A stretch of DNA of 64,000 bases, from assembly GCA_035685445.1 (NCBI GenBank), contig DASSAK010000067.1:15989-79988 (forward strand). Reading direction: 5' to 3'. This document shows positions 9,069 to 18,149 of the stretch, piece by piece. Source of the stretch: DRGT01 sp035685445 (GTDB taxonomy: Archaea > Thermoproteota > Nitrososphaeria > Nitrososphaerales > Nitrosopumilaceae). A model generated the notes under the pieces. It worked only from the letters and a program-made list of their open reading frames with translations. It was not told the origin of the DNA and made no database searches. Positions within the stretch are counted from its first letter, which is position 1. The number at the start of each line of letters is the position of its first letter. The position numbers were made by a program, and so were the translations under genes.

Positions 9069-9111
9069 ATTATAAATACATGAGGAAAAATAGGTAAAGC
9101 TAAATAGCTTT
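9069..9111 (-). promoter_or_regulatory. sufB promoter with adjacent inverted repeat
   Basis: On the minus strand a TATTTATAAT box (9078 down to 9069) lies about 25 nt before the sufB ATG. Just upstream, AAAGCTA (9096-9102) and TAGCTTT (9105-9111) form a perfect 7-bp inverted repeat with a 2-nt spacer that touches the hemD stop codon. It could be an operator at the upstream promoter edge or a weak hairpin ending hem transcription. Confidence 0.5.
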
Positions 9112-9907
9112 AGCTAACGAAAATTTTTTTTATTGTATCAAATGCGCCTGGGACAGTATGCACTTTTGCAGGAATGTTTTCTACATGAAACTTTTGTAAT
9201 TCATCTGCAGTAAATGGTCCTATTGCAACAACATTGATTCCCTGTAAAATTTTTAAAAGATTTTCTTCATCATAGTCTTTTAACATTATTTCAAAAAATG
9301 CTCGTACAGACGATGCACTGGTAAAAATAATTCCATCTATCTTTGATTTTGAAAAAAGTTCTCTAAATTCATTCCACTGTGTTGTATCACGAAATGCGCA
9401 TACATCATAAAGATGAAGTTCGTCAACAACAAGGCCGATCTTTTCAAGTAATTGTTTTAGAAAAGGAGTTGATGCGCCACTTCTTGGTACGATAACTTTT
9501 TTTCCGACAGCGTTGAGTTTTGTAAAAATTTCACCCACACCAACTGATGAAAATCTTTTTGGCATGTATGATACCCTGATTCCTTCGTTTTCAAGTGCTT
9601 CTTTTGTTTTTGGGCCAACTGCAATCACAATTGTATTTGCAACTGCAAGTTGTAATTGTTGTAATTTCGACATCTGTTTTGCCATATCAAAGAGTAGTTT
9701 GACGGCTTTTGAGCTCATAAACACAGAATAATCAGGATTTTCTGATTTCAGATGATTAAGAAAGTCTTCAACAATTTTTTCTCCTTTACTAACTAGCTCT
9801 ATTGTTGGAAGAGACAGTGGTTTTGCGCCATCTTTTGTCATTAGTTCAATAAATTCTCGAGAATCATCTTTTGAACGAGTGATTGCAATTGTTTTTCCTT
9901 GAAGCAT
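9110..9907 (-). CDS. hemD: Uroporphyrinogen-III synthase
   Basis: Cyclises hydroxymethylbilane to uroporphyrinogen III. The protein shows the typical divergent HemD features: 'GKTIAITRSKDDSREF' at the N-terminus, 'VFMSSKAVKLLFD', 'IVIAVGPKTKEAL', 'DGIIFTSASSVRAFF' and the C-terminal 'NVVAIGPFTADEL'. I set the start at the ATG ending at 9907, where TAATG overlaps the cobA stop by one base, rather than at a TTG three codons upstream. It completes the hemL-hemC-cobA-hemD run and gives the last common intermediate of heme, siroheme and cobalamin. Confidence 0.92.
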   Translation of the reverse strand: MLQGKTIAITRSKDDSREFIELMTKDGAKPLSLPTIELVSKGEKIVEDFLNHLKSENPDYSVFMSSKAVKLLFDMAKQMSKLQQLQLAVANTIVIAVGPKTKEALENEGIRVSYMPKRFSSVGVGEIFTKLNAVGKKVIVPRSGASTPFLKQLLEKIGLVVDELHLYDVCAFRDTTQWNEFRELFSKSKIDGIIFTSASSVRAFFEIMLKDYDEENLLKILQGINVVAIGPFTADELQKFHVENIPAKVHTVPGAFDTIKKIFVS

Positions 9908-10647
9908 TATTTCCAACCTATTGTTTTTGAAAGATTAACAACTTTGCCTATTATAATTATAGAGGGAGGTTTGATTTTTTGTTGTTTTACTTTTTGTGCA
10001 ATATTTGTGATTGTGCCTTTGATTGTTTTATGTTTTGAAGTTGTTCCGTTTTGAATTACTGCTACGGGAGTGTTTTTTGCCATACCACCTTTGACCAATT
10101 CCTTGCAAATAATATCGATTCGTGAAAGCCCCATCATAATTACAATGGTGTCAACGGATTTTGCTAATTTTTTCCATTTTACAGATTCCTTTTTCTTTTC
10201 AGGATCCTCATGCCCAGTAACAAAAACTACTGAGGATGCATGTTTTCTATGCGTGAGGGGAATTCCAGAATAGGTTGCAGAACCAATTCCAGAGGTAATT
10301 CCTGGAATAATTTCACATTTTATTTTGTTTTTTTTAAGAAATTCTGCTTCTTCACCTCCTCGTCCAAAAATTATTGGGTCTCCACCCTTCAATCTAACAA
10401 CAGTTTTTTTCTTTTTTGCAAACTTTACCATCAAATCGTTGGTACTATCTTGGTGTTTGTAATCATCACCCACTTCACGTCCAACATAGATTTTCTTAGA
10501 TTTTTTTGGAATGATTGAAAGAATTTTTTTACTGACTAGTCTGTCGTATAGTACAACATCTGCCTTTTTCAAAAGCTCAACAGCTTTAACAGTAATTAAT
10601 TTGTCATCTCCTGGACCTGCACCAACAAGATATACCTTTCCACTCAT
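9907..10647 (-). CDS. cobA: Uroporphyrinogen-III C-methyltransferase (SUMT)
   Basis: S-adenosylmethionine-dependent enzyme that methylates uroporphyrinogen III at C2 and C7 to precorrin-2, the branch to siroheme and cobalamin. Family signatures are 'VYLVGAGPGDDKLITVKA' at the N-terminus, 'VVLYDRLVS', 'VVRLKGGDPIIFGRGGEE', 'PGITSGIGSATYSGIPLTHR' and 'IVIMMGLSRI'. The start at 10647 is chosen because its ATGA overlaps the hemC stop codon; an upstream in-frame ATG would add 11 atypical residues. The length (246 aa) fits single-domain SUMT. Confidence 0.95.
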   Translation of the reverse strand: MSGKVYLVGAGPGDDKLITVKAVELLKKADVVLYDRLVSKKILSIIPKKSKKIYVGREVGDDYKHQDSTNDLMVKFAKKKKTVVRLKGGDPIIFGRGGEEAEFLKKNKIKCEIIPGITSGIGSATYSGIPLTHRKHASSVVFVTGHEDPEKKKESVKWKKLAKSVDTIVIMMGLSRIDIICKELVKGGMAKNTPVAVIQNGTTSKHKTIKGTITNIAQKVKQQKIKPPSIIIIGKVVNLSKTIGWK

Positions 10648-11579
10648 TTTTTGTTCCACTCCTCTACTTTTTCTCTCCAATTTAATGCAAGTTCATTTAC
10701 TCCTTTGGCAGCAAGTTCTTCTCCAACAAGTTTACCCAGTTCATTTGGGTTAGTTTTTTTTCCAGTTTTTTTAACAAAAAGCGATTTTCCCCCATCAACT
10801 GAAAACGCCATTACCTGTAATGATAGTTCTTGGCCATTTGATTTTGCATAAGCCCCAACAGGAAATCTACAACCAGATTCTACAAAATTTGATAAAGCAC
10901 GTTCTGCTTCAATTTCAATTCTTGTATCAGGATCTTCAATTTTTTTTAGCATAGAAATTGTTTCAACATCATCAGCTCTTGCAATAATTGCTAATGCTCC
11001 TTGACCGGGGGATGGAAAAAAATCTTTGAGTGATAAATTTGAGAACTTTACAACTAGTCCCAGTCTTGAGATTCCTGCTTGTGCTAGAACTATGGCGTGA
11101 TACTTTGTGTCATCAATTTTTTTTATTCGCGTTTCTATATTTCCACGAATTGGTTTTACTATCAGATCTGGTCGCTTTCTTGAAATTTGAACTGCTCTTC
11201 GAAGACTACTTGTTCCAATGATTGAACCAGATTCAATGTTTTCGAGAGTTTTGTTTTTAGTTGAAATAAAAACATCATTTGGTGACTCTCGTTTTGGAAC
11301 ACATGCAAGAATTAGATTCTCTGGAAGTTTTGAAGGCACATCTTTCATACTATGAACTGCAAAATCTACCTCTTTTTCAGCCACTGCTCTATCTACCTCT
11401 TTTTCAAAAATTCCTTTTTGGTCAATGGTAAACAGTGGACGTGCGTCAGTGTCTCCTTTGGTTTTGATTGTTTTTATTTCAAATTCATCATGAGGGTTTG
11501 TTTTTTTTAATTCAGAAATAACCCAGTTTGTTTGTGCAAGAGAAAGCTGGCTTCCCCTTGTTCCAATTTTGTATTTCAA
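10644..11579 (-). CDS. hemC: Porphobilinogen deaminase (hydroxymethylbilane synthase)
   Basis: Polymerises four porphobilinogen molecules into hydroxymethylbilane. The dipyrromethane-cofactor cysteine is C237 in 'VESGCRFPVGAYA'. Other signatures are 'GTRGSQLSLAQTNWV' at the N-terminus, 'HSMKDVPSKLP' near 76-86, 'IGTSSLRRAVQI' and 'IRGNIETRI'. Length (311 aa) is normal. It overlaps both hemL and cobA by 4 bp, so the genes are translationally coupled. Confidence 0.97.
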   Translation of the reverse strand: MKYKIGTRGSQLSLAQTNWVISELKKTNPHDEFEIKTIKTKGDTDARPLFTIDQKGIFEKEVDRAVAEKEVDFAVHSMKDVPSKLPENLILACVPKRESPNDVFISTKNKTLENIESGSIIGTSSLRRAVQISRKRPDLIVKPIRGNIETRIKKIDDTKYHAIVLAQAGISRLGLVVKFSNLSLKDFFPSPGQGALAIIARADDVETISMLKKIEDPDTRIEIEAERALSNFVESGCRFPVGAYAKSNGQELSLQVMAFSVDGGKSLFVKKTGKKTNPNELGKLVGEELAAKGVNELALNWREKVEEWNKK

Positions 11580-12853
11580 TTTTTCACCGCTTTTAGCGCA
11601 TAGTGATATGCGTTTAGCGCATCATTAAAGTCAGTCTTGGTATGGGCATCTGAGAGAAAAACAACTTCAAACTGTGATGGTGCCACAAAAACGCCTTTTT
11701 TTAATAATGAACGAAATAGTTTCTCGAATTTTTTTGTATCAGATTTTTTTGCAGTTTTATAATCCACAACAGGGTTTTTTGTAAAAAAAATCTGAAGCAT
11801 TGATGCTGTAAAATTAATCTGATGAGGTATTTTCATATCAATTGCAATATCATCCATGGCCCTTGCAAGCAAAGCACAATATCGTTCCAGTTTAGAGTAT
11901 AGTTTATTTTTGATTTTATTCATTGTGGAAATTGAGCTTATTGCTGCGCTAACTGAAATTGGATTGCCTGCAAACGTACTTGCCTGATACACTTTGCCGC
12001 CAGGGGTAAGCTGATCCATAATCTCTTTTTTACCACCAACTGCTGCAATCGTAAATCCGTTGCCAAGCGCTTTCCCCAAAGTTGTTATGTCAGGTTTGAT
12101 TCCAAAGTGTTGTTGTGCACCACCAGGTGAAACTCTAAACCCAGTTACAATTTCATCAAAGATTAATGGAATGTTATTTTCTTTAGTAATTTTTCTAATA
12201 TCTTTAAGAAAATTTTTCTCTGGTAGAATTAATCCCATGTTCGCAAGTATTGGTTCAACTATAACTCCAGCAATGTCTTTGTTTTTTTTAATTACTTTTT
12301 GTAATTCTTCGGAATTATTGTATTGAACCACAAGTGTATTTTTTGAAACTTCCTTTAATCCACCTTCTGAAACTGAAATTCCGTGATGTGCAGATCCAGA
12401 TCCTGCCTTAACTAAAACAGAATCATGGGCGCCATGATAGCATCCTTCAAACTTTATAATTTTATTTTTCTTTGTAAAACCACGTGCTAATCTAATTGCA
12501 GTCATTGTTGCTTCTGCACCAGTGTTTACAAGACGAACTTTGTTAATTGATGGAAAGTTTTTGATGATTAATTTTGATAATTTTATTTCTTGTTCTGAGG
12601 GAGTGCCAAACATTGTTCCATTTTTTAGCTGTTTTGAAACTGATGAAATTATTTCTTTTCTTGAATGGCCAAGTAATATAGCTCCATAGCCATTGCAAAA
12701 ATCAATGTAACGATTGTTATCCTCATCCCAAATATGACCACCTTGTGATTTTTTTGTAAAGAACGGATACGGAGTATAATATCTAACAGGACTGTTGACT
12801 CCTGATGGAATTACTCGTTTTGCTTCTTCAAAGAGTTTTTTTGATTTTACCAT
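11576..12853 (-). CDS. hemL: Glutamate-1-semialdehyde 2,1-aminomutase
   Basis: PLP enzyme that turns glutamate-1-semialdehyde into 5-aminolevulinate, so the C5 pathway is used. The PLP lysine is K261 in 'TLGKALGNG'; 'IPSGVNSPVRYY' at the N-terminus, 'NTGAEATMTAIRLARG' and 'FEGCYHGAHDSVLVKAGSG' are typical of the family. Length (425 aa) is normal. It is the first gene of the hem run and has its own TATA-like box. Neither hemA (glutamyl-tRNA reductase) nor hemB is adjacent. Confidence 0.97.
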   Translation of the reverse strand: MVKSKKLFEEAKRVIPSGVNSPVRYYTPYPFFTKKSQGGHIWDEDNNRYIDFCNGYGAILLGHSRKEIISSVSKQLKNGTMFGTPSEQEIKLSKLIIKNFPSINKVRLVNTGAEATMTAIRLARGFTKKNKIIKFEGCYHGAHDSVLVKAGSGSAHHGISVSEGGLKEVSKNTLVVQYNNSEELQKVIKKNKDIAGVIVEPILANMGLILPEKNFLKDIRKITKENNIPLIFDEIVTGFRVSPGGAQQHFGIKPDITTLGKALGNGFTIAAVGGKKEIMDQLTPGGKVYQASTFAGNPISVSAAISSISTMNKIKNKLYSKLERYCALLARAMDDIAIDMKIPHQINFTASMLQIFFTKNPVVDYKTAKKSDTKKFEKLFRSLLKKGVFVAPSQFEVVFLSDAHTKTDFNDALNAYHYALKAVKN

Positions 12854-12874
12854 ACTTGGAATGAATTTTGGCTC

Positions 12875-12883
12875 TTTTTATTC
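12875..12883 (-). promoter_or_regulatory. TATA-like box of hemL
   Basis: GAATAAAAA on the minus strand, about 22-30 nt before the hemL ATG, in the 54-bp gap after the aquaporin gene. The spacing suits a leaderless transcript. Confidence 0.4.
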
Positions 12884-12907
12884 GTAATATTCCCCACAAA
12901 GGTAAAA

Positions 12908-13576
12908 TTACTTGTTGGTTTTAGAGAGAATTTTTTTCTTGTATATCAGCGCAATTATTGCAGAGCCCACCAAAGGGGCGGTTAGATATATCCATAGATC
13001 ATCATATATTCCTGCAACTAAAGCAGGGGACAATGAGCGAATTGGATTCATTGACGCACCTGAAATTATTCGAAAAAGAATAACATCTATTCCAATTATT
13101 CCTCCAACTGCCAATCCAGTAAATTTGTTCAAAGATTTTTTGTGAGTTACAATAAGAATTACTGTCATTAGAAAAAATGTTGCCAGAATTTCTACTGCAA
13201 AAATTAAACCAAGCGAGTACGAATAATTTCCAAAAGTCATTCCTAAAGAAGCAAAATCTCCTATGACAAATTTTACAAAGAGGCTTCCAAGAATTGCGCC
13301 AATTGCTTGTGCGCTAAAGTAAACAGGTAATTGTTTTGTTTTAATGTGACCTGTAATCAAAAAACCAAGTGTCACCGCAGGATTAAAGTGTGCCATAGAG
13401 TATTTTCCAAACACATAGACAAGAATTGTTAAACCAATAAAATGCATTGCAGCAATAAACAAAGTACCCAAAGTTTCTTCCATTCTTCCATCAAAAACTA
13501 CAGAGCCAGTTGCTGCAACTAGTAATCCAAAAGTACCAAATAGTTCTGCAAAAAAGATTTTTCCAGTTTCATCCAT
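12908..13576 (-). CDS. MIP-family channel (aquaporin/glycerol facilitator-like)
   Basis: Membrane channel for water or small neutral solutes, with six hydrophobic segments. The first half-helix motif is canonical N66-P67-A68 in 'HFNPAVTLGF'. The second is N178-P179-I180 in 'GASMNPIRSLSPALVAG', where Ala of the usual NPA is replaced by Ile while the downstream Arg (R181) of the selectivity filter is kept. Length (222 aa) suits an aquaporin without the extra loops of GlpF. The ATG at 13576 is preferred over an in-frame TTG one codon earlier. Confidence 0.92.
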   Translation of the reverse strand: MDETGKIFFAELFGTFGLLVAATGSVVFDGRMEETLGTLFIAAMHFIGLTILVYVFGKYSMAHFNPAVTLGFLITGHIKTKQLPVYFSAQAIGAILGSLFVKFVIGDFASLGMTFGNYSYSLGLIFAVEILATFFLMTVILIVTHKKSLNKFTGLAVGGIIGIDVILFRIISGASMNPIRSLSPALVAGIYDDLWIYLTAPLVGSAIIALIYKKKILSKTNK

Positions 13577-13720
13577 CAAAAGAGGTCAATTATGTACTAA
13601 ATAAAAACAACTAAGGCGTCATTGTTTTGTCTTGTATACACCAGTCCAGGTTTTGGTTTCCCTTAAATCAAGGGATATAGAACTATTATTAAATTGTAAA
13701 ACAGTTAACTAGAATTAAAA

Positions 13721-16700
13721 TTATGACTCACATTTAATAACCAAGTCGCTATCCTGGTTACTGATACATGAATCATTGTCATCTCCACCATCAATTACAT
13801 CCATTCCAGTACCAGCAGTAATGGTATCTGAACCCGATTGGCCTTTAATGATGTCATTTCCTTCATTACCATTTAGCCCATCATTTCCTTGATCACCAAA
13901 AATAATGTCATCTCCTTCACCGCCAAAGATGCAATCGTTTCCCTTATCACCACTAATGATGTCATCACCACCATAACCAAAGATCAAATCAGGCAGAGTT
14001 GTTCCAGTGATAATGTCCTCACCAGGAGTTCCTTCAATCATGTTATAGTACGAGATTGGTTTGCCACATGCTTGAACATCTACTGTCTGAGTTGCACTAG
14101 CTGAATTTCCAAGAGAGTCTATTGCAGTCCAAGTGATTATGGTTTGTCCAAGTGGAAATGTTTCAGGAGCATCATTAGAAATACTCGGTGAAGGATCTGC
14201 AAGGTCTTCACTTGTAGCATTTCCAATTGGAACAACTGTTTCAATACCAGTAGCATCGATTACTACATTATCTGGAACAATTAATTCTGGTGCAGTAGTA
14301 TCAACAATGATGATTTTTTGAGTTGCAGTTGCAGAGTTTCCTGCCTCATCAGTTGCAGTCCATGTTACCATAGTGTCTCCTAATTCAAATACAGATGGAG
14401 CATCACTTGTAACAGATACCTCACTAATGCGGTCATTTGCTTTTGGTGGGTTTAGAGAGACAGTATTATTCCTAGCAGATGTTGCCTCCAAAGTTACATC
14501 AGTAACTGGTTCAATTGTTGGAGGGGTTGTATCAACTACAGAGACTGTCTGTGTTGCATTTGCTGAATTTCCAGAAGTGTCTGTAGCAATCCAGGTAACT
14601 AGTGTATCACCTAATGAAAATAGCGATGGTGCGTCATTTGTTATTGTATCAAGTCCAACTGCATCTGTTGCCGTAGCCTGTATTAGTGTCACTGTATTAT
14701 TGTTAATTGATTGAGCTTCTACAATAATATCTGAGGGAGGGGTTATTGTTGGCGGAGTTGTGTCAATTATTGAAATTTGTTGAATTTTTGTTGCAGTATT
14801 TCCAGCTGCATCAGTTGCGTTCCACGTTATCGATGTTAAGCCTAATGGAAATGTTTCAGGTGCATCGTTTGTGATTGATGTGACTCCAACTGCATCAGAA
14901 TAAGTTGCGGTTCCATATTCTACTACATTTCCTTGTGCACCAGTTGCTTCAACTGTCTTTGTTGGTGGAGGAGTTAATTTTGGAGCAGTTGTATCTACAA
15001 CTGAAACTATTTGCTCTAAAACAGCCGAGTTTCCAGCAGCATCAGTTGCATTCCACGTAACAATTGTATCCCCAACCGAAAAGAATGATGGTGTATCATT
15101 CTCTAATGAAACAACACCAACTGCATCCTCTGTAGTTGGAGGATTCAATTCTATTTTATTTTGAGTTTCAGATGTGGCTTCAACATTAATTTTCTCACCA
15201 GGAATTATTTCTGGTGGAGTTGTATCTACAACTGAGACTGTCTGTGTTGCATTTGCTGAATTTCCAGAAGTGTCTATAGCAATCCAGGTAACTAATGTAT
15301 CACCTAAGGGAAATGTTGGAGGAGCATCGTTTGATACAGATTCAATTCCCACAACATCAGTTGCATTTGCTACACCTATTGTAACCTGATTTTCCGATGG
15401 ATCAACTGCTTCAAAGGTTACATTGGCTGGGGCGGTTATTGTTGGGGCTATTGTATCAACGACTGAAATTGTTTGGTTTGCACTATTTTCATTTCCGTGT
15501 AAATCAATTACAGTCCATGTTACTGTGGTGTTACCTAGCTGAAAGATTTGAGGAGCGTTATTTGTGAGGGTTAAGACCCCAACAGCATCAGAGACTGTGG
15601 CATTACCAATTTGTACACTAGTTCCATTTGGCCCTTCAGCCTCTGCGGTAATATTTTGAGGTGGAATGATTTCAGGAGAAGTTGAATCCACTACTGAAAT
15701 AATTTGAGTTGCATTAATAGAATTTCCAGAGGTATCAGATGCCGTCCAAGTTACGGTCGTCATTCCAATTGGAAAAGAGTTTGGTGCATCATTTACGATG
15801 GATGCTATTTCTACTTTGTCAGTTACTTTTGGTTGGCCCAAATCTGCAAAGTTTTCATCAGGATCTGTTGCTTCTATTGTGATGTCTTTTAGACCCGTTA
15901 TTTTTGGTGGTGTTGTATCAACTATTGAAACAATTTGTTCAACAATTGCTTCATTGTCATATGAATCAGTAACAGTCCATGTTACAGTTGTGTTTCCAAA
16001 TGGGAATGTATCTGGTGCATCGTTTGTAATTGAAGAGATTTCAGAAATATCTTCTACAACAACCTCACCCAAGTCGACAGTGTTTTCTTCAGCATTAATT
16101 GCTTCACGGATTATATTTTTAGTAATATTAACAAATGGAGCTGTTGTGTCAACAACGCTTACAATTTGTTGAACTGTGGCAGAATTACCAGAAGCATCTG
16201 TTGCAGTCCAATTTACTATTGTATCACCAATTGGATAGGCGGCAAGACCATCATTTGTGATTGTAACTTGTTGAACATCTGTAGCATTAATTGTTCCAAT
16301 ATTTACATGATTGCTGTTAGTTGAAAGTGCTTCAAAGGTAATGTTTTCTGGAGGAATTATTATTGGTGGGGTTGTGTCAACAACTGTAACTAGTTGTTTA
16401 TCACTTACTGTGTTTCCAGAATTATCTGACACTAACCATGTAACGGTTGTATTTCCCATTCCAAAAAATGGCGGTGCATCGTTTGTGATTGATAAAATTT
16501 CTCCGTTATCAATAACTGTAGCCTCACCTAAATAGACCTCATTTTGGTCTAGCGATGTGGCCTCAAAAGTAACATCTGCCGGAACATGAAGTGTGGGCTT
16601 TGAGGTGTCAATAATTGTCACCTTTTGCGGTACAGTTGAAGTGTTTCCCATTACGTCTGTGGCAGTCCAAGTGACTATTGTTTCACCAATTGGAAAAGAG

Positions 16701-18082
16701 GTAGGCGCATCATTTGTGATTGAAATCACCCCCACATTGTCAGTTGCAATTGGCGCTGTCAATTCCACAATGTTTTGAGTTGGATTACTAGCCTCTACAC
16801 GAATATCTGAAGGCGGAGAAATTGTTGGAGGAGTAGTATCTGAAACTGTGACTGTTTGAGTTGCAATTGCTACATTTCCAGCGCCATCAATCGCAGTCCA
16901 TATTACTGTAGTTATTCCAATTGGAAATTCTTCTGGCGCATTTGATGTCAGAGATTGAATTCCACTTTCATCTGTTGCCATTGCTTGCCCAACAGAAACT
17001 GGAGTAAGGCCACCAGTTGCCTCAATTAATAGATCATTTGGTGGAAGAATTGTTGGTTTTGTAAAATCGTTTGGAACGGGATTAACAGTGTTTTCAGTTT
17101 GCGTTTCAGTTGTAGTTGTTGTTGACTCAGTAGTTTGTTCAACTTCAACTACAAGAGGGGTACCAAATTTTTGAATTCTGTGACCATTGGAATCAACGAC
17201 AAACAAGTATCCAGATTTATCTAATGCAACATCTTTTGCAATTTTGAATTGCCCAGGGTTCGTTCCCATTGTACCAAATGAAGTCAAAGTCATTCCAGTT
17301 GGGTCTAGTCTTAAAATTCTATTGTTGTCGCCATCTGCAACATACAAATTTCCTTTAGGATCAATTTGCATTCCATGTGGTCGTAGTGGAATACCAGCTG
17401 AATTTGGTCCAAACGCTTCTATGAAGTTTCCAGTTGAATTAAATTTCTTTATTCTATTTGATGATGGATCTGAAACATAGATATTTCCATCAGCATCAGT
17501 TGTTATTCCCATTGGAGAGATAAATTGATCAAGCGCTGAACCGCTAGACCCAAATGTCATCATAAACTCTCCATCGGAGGTGAACTGTTGTATTCTATTG
17601 TTACCAGAATCAACAACTAAAATAGTGCTATTTGTTCCAATTGTGATTCCATTTGGATACATAAATTGTCCAGGACTAGTTCCCTGTGTTCCCCATTGTG
17701 TTACAAAAGTTCCATTCAAATCAAATTTTTGAATCTTATTTAATTGATTATCGACGACATATACAGAATTTTCATCAACAGCAATTCCGCTTATTGAATT
17801 AAATTGGCCTGCTCCACTGCCAGAGCTTCCCCATGATTTTAAAAATACCCCATTATTATCAAATTGCTGAACTCGTCTGTTTCCCAAGTCAGTGACATAG
17901 ACATTTCCATCAGAATCTATCGCAATATTTTGGGGATTGTAAAACTCACCATCTCGGTTTCCTGATTCGCCCCATTGAATTTCGAGTGGGTGACTGGCAC
18001 TTTGAGCACTTGCAATATCTATTGTTCCTACAAGCAGAATGGAAAATACCACTAGGGACAGAATAGCCTTCAACAAGGCCAA
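13721..18082 (-). CDS. Giant secreted NHL-HYR-RTX repeat protein, 1453 aa
   Basis: A modular extracellular or surface protein. An N-terminal hydrophobic segment ends in 'IASAQS' and looks like a Sec signal peptide (about 1-27). Residues about 30-315 hold six NHL repeats, enough for one six-bladed beta-propeller. A Thr-rich linker (about 318-335) is followed by 13 HYR (immunoglobulin-like) domains of about 77 residues, most ending in 'VVDTTPP'. The last 100 residues carry seven or eight GGxGxDxI-type calcium-binding nonapeptides (for example 'GGEGDDIIFGDQGND'). No transmembrane anchor or catalytic domain is visible. The start is TTG. It follows an ABC-2 exporter pair on the same strand. Likely roles are adhesion or cell-surface matrix; this is inferred. 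Confidence 0.9.
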   Translation of the reverse strand: MALLKAILSLVVFSILLVGTIDIASAQSASHPLEIQWGESGNRDGEFYNPQNIAIDSDGNVYVTDLGNRRVQQFDNNGVFLKSWGSSGSGAGQFNSISGIAVDENSVYVVDNQLNKIQKFDLNGTFVTQWGTQGTSPGQFMYPNGITIGTNSTILVVDSGNNRIQQFTSDGEFMMTFGSSGSALDQFISPMGITTDADGNIYVSDPSSNRIKKFNSTGNFIEAFGPNSAGIPLRPHGMQIDPKGNLYVADGDNNRILRLDPTGMTLTSFGTMGTNPGQFKIAKDVALDKSGYLFVVDSNGHRIQKFGTPLVVEVEQTTESTTTTTETQTENTVNPVPNDFTKPTILPPNDLLIEATGGLTPVSVGQAMATDESGIQSLTSNAPEEFPIGITTVIWTAIDGAGNVAIATQTVTVSDTTPPTISPPSDIRVEASNPTQNIVELTAPIATDNVGVISITNDAPTSFPIGETIVTWTATDVMGNTSTVPQKVTIIDTSKPTLHVPADVTFEATSLDQNEVYLGEATVIDNGEILSITNDAPPFFGMGNTTVTWLVSDNSGNTVSDKQLVTVVDTTPPIIIPPENITFEALSTNSNHVNIGTINATDVQQVTITNDGLAAYPIGDTIVNWTATDASGNSATVQQIVSVVDTTAPFVNITKNIIREAINAEENTVDLGEVVVEDISEISSITNDAPDTFPFGNTTVTWTVTDSYDNEAIVEQIVSIVDTTPPKITGLKDITIEATDPDENFADLGQPKVTDKVEIASIVNDAPNSFPIGMTTVTWTASDTSGNSINATQIISVVDSTSPEIIPPQNITAEAEGPNGTSVQIGNATVSDAVGVLTLTNNAPQIFQLGNTTVTWTVIDLHGNENSANQTISVVDTIAPTITAPANVTFEAVDPSENQVTIGVANATDVVGIESVSNDAPPTFPLGDTLVTWIAIDTSGNSANATQTVSVVDTTPPEIIPGEKINVEATSETQNKIELNPPTTEDAVGVVSLENDTPSFFSVGDTIVTWNATDAAGNSAVLEQIVSVVDTTAPKLTPPPTKTVEATGAQGNVVEYGTATYSDAVGVTSITNDAPETFPLGLTSITWNATDAAGNTATKIQQISIIDTTPPTITPPSDIIVEAQSINNNTVTLIQATATDAVGLDTITNDAPSLFSLGDTLVTWIATDTSGNSANATQTVSVVDTTPPTIEPVTDVTLEATSARNNTVSLNPPKANDRISEVSVTSDAPSVFELGDTMVTWTATDEAGNSATATQKIIIVDTTAPELIVPDNVVIDATGIETVVPIGNATSEDLADPSPSISNDAPETFPLGQTIITWTAIDSLGNSASATQTVDVQACGKPISYYNMIEGTPGEDIITGTTLPDLIFGYGGDDIISGDKGNDCIFGGEGDDIIFGDQGNDGLNGNEGNDIIKGQSGSDTITAGTGMDVIDGGDDNDSCISNQDSDLVIKCES
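14050..17065. repeat. Thirteen HYR-domain coding repeats of about 231 bp
   Basis: Thirteen consecutive domain-length repeats inside the giant secreted-protein gene (boundaries approximate). Protein-level identity is moderate, but 14541-14612 and 15234-15305 are 72-bp stretches that differ at only two positions, far closer than the rest, which points to recent duplication or gene conversion. Confidence 0.85.
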
Positions 18083-18149
18083 ATTTCGAACTAAGAAGAA
18101 GATCTCACAAGTTAGGAATTGTTGTAGTTTTAGTCAAAATGGGTTAAAA

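Noticed and set aside
13660..13674. CCCTT-AAATC-AAGGG hairpin between the giant protein and the aquaporin gene
   Set aside because: A 5-bp stem without a T-run on the relevant strand is too weak to call a terminator.
14050..17065. Regular repeats that could suggest a CRISPR or satellite array
   Set aside because: Units of about 231 bp lie in one open frame and encode HYR domains; there are no unique spacers.
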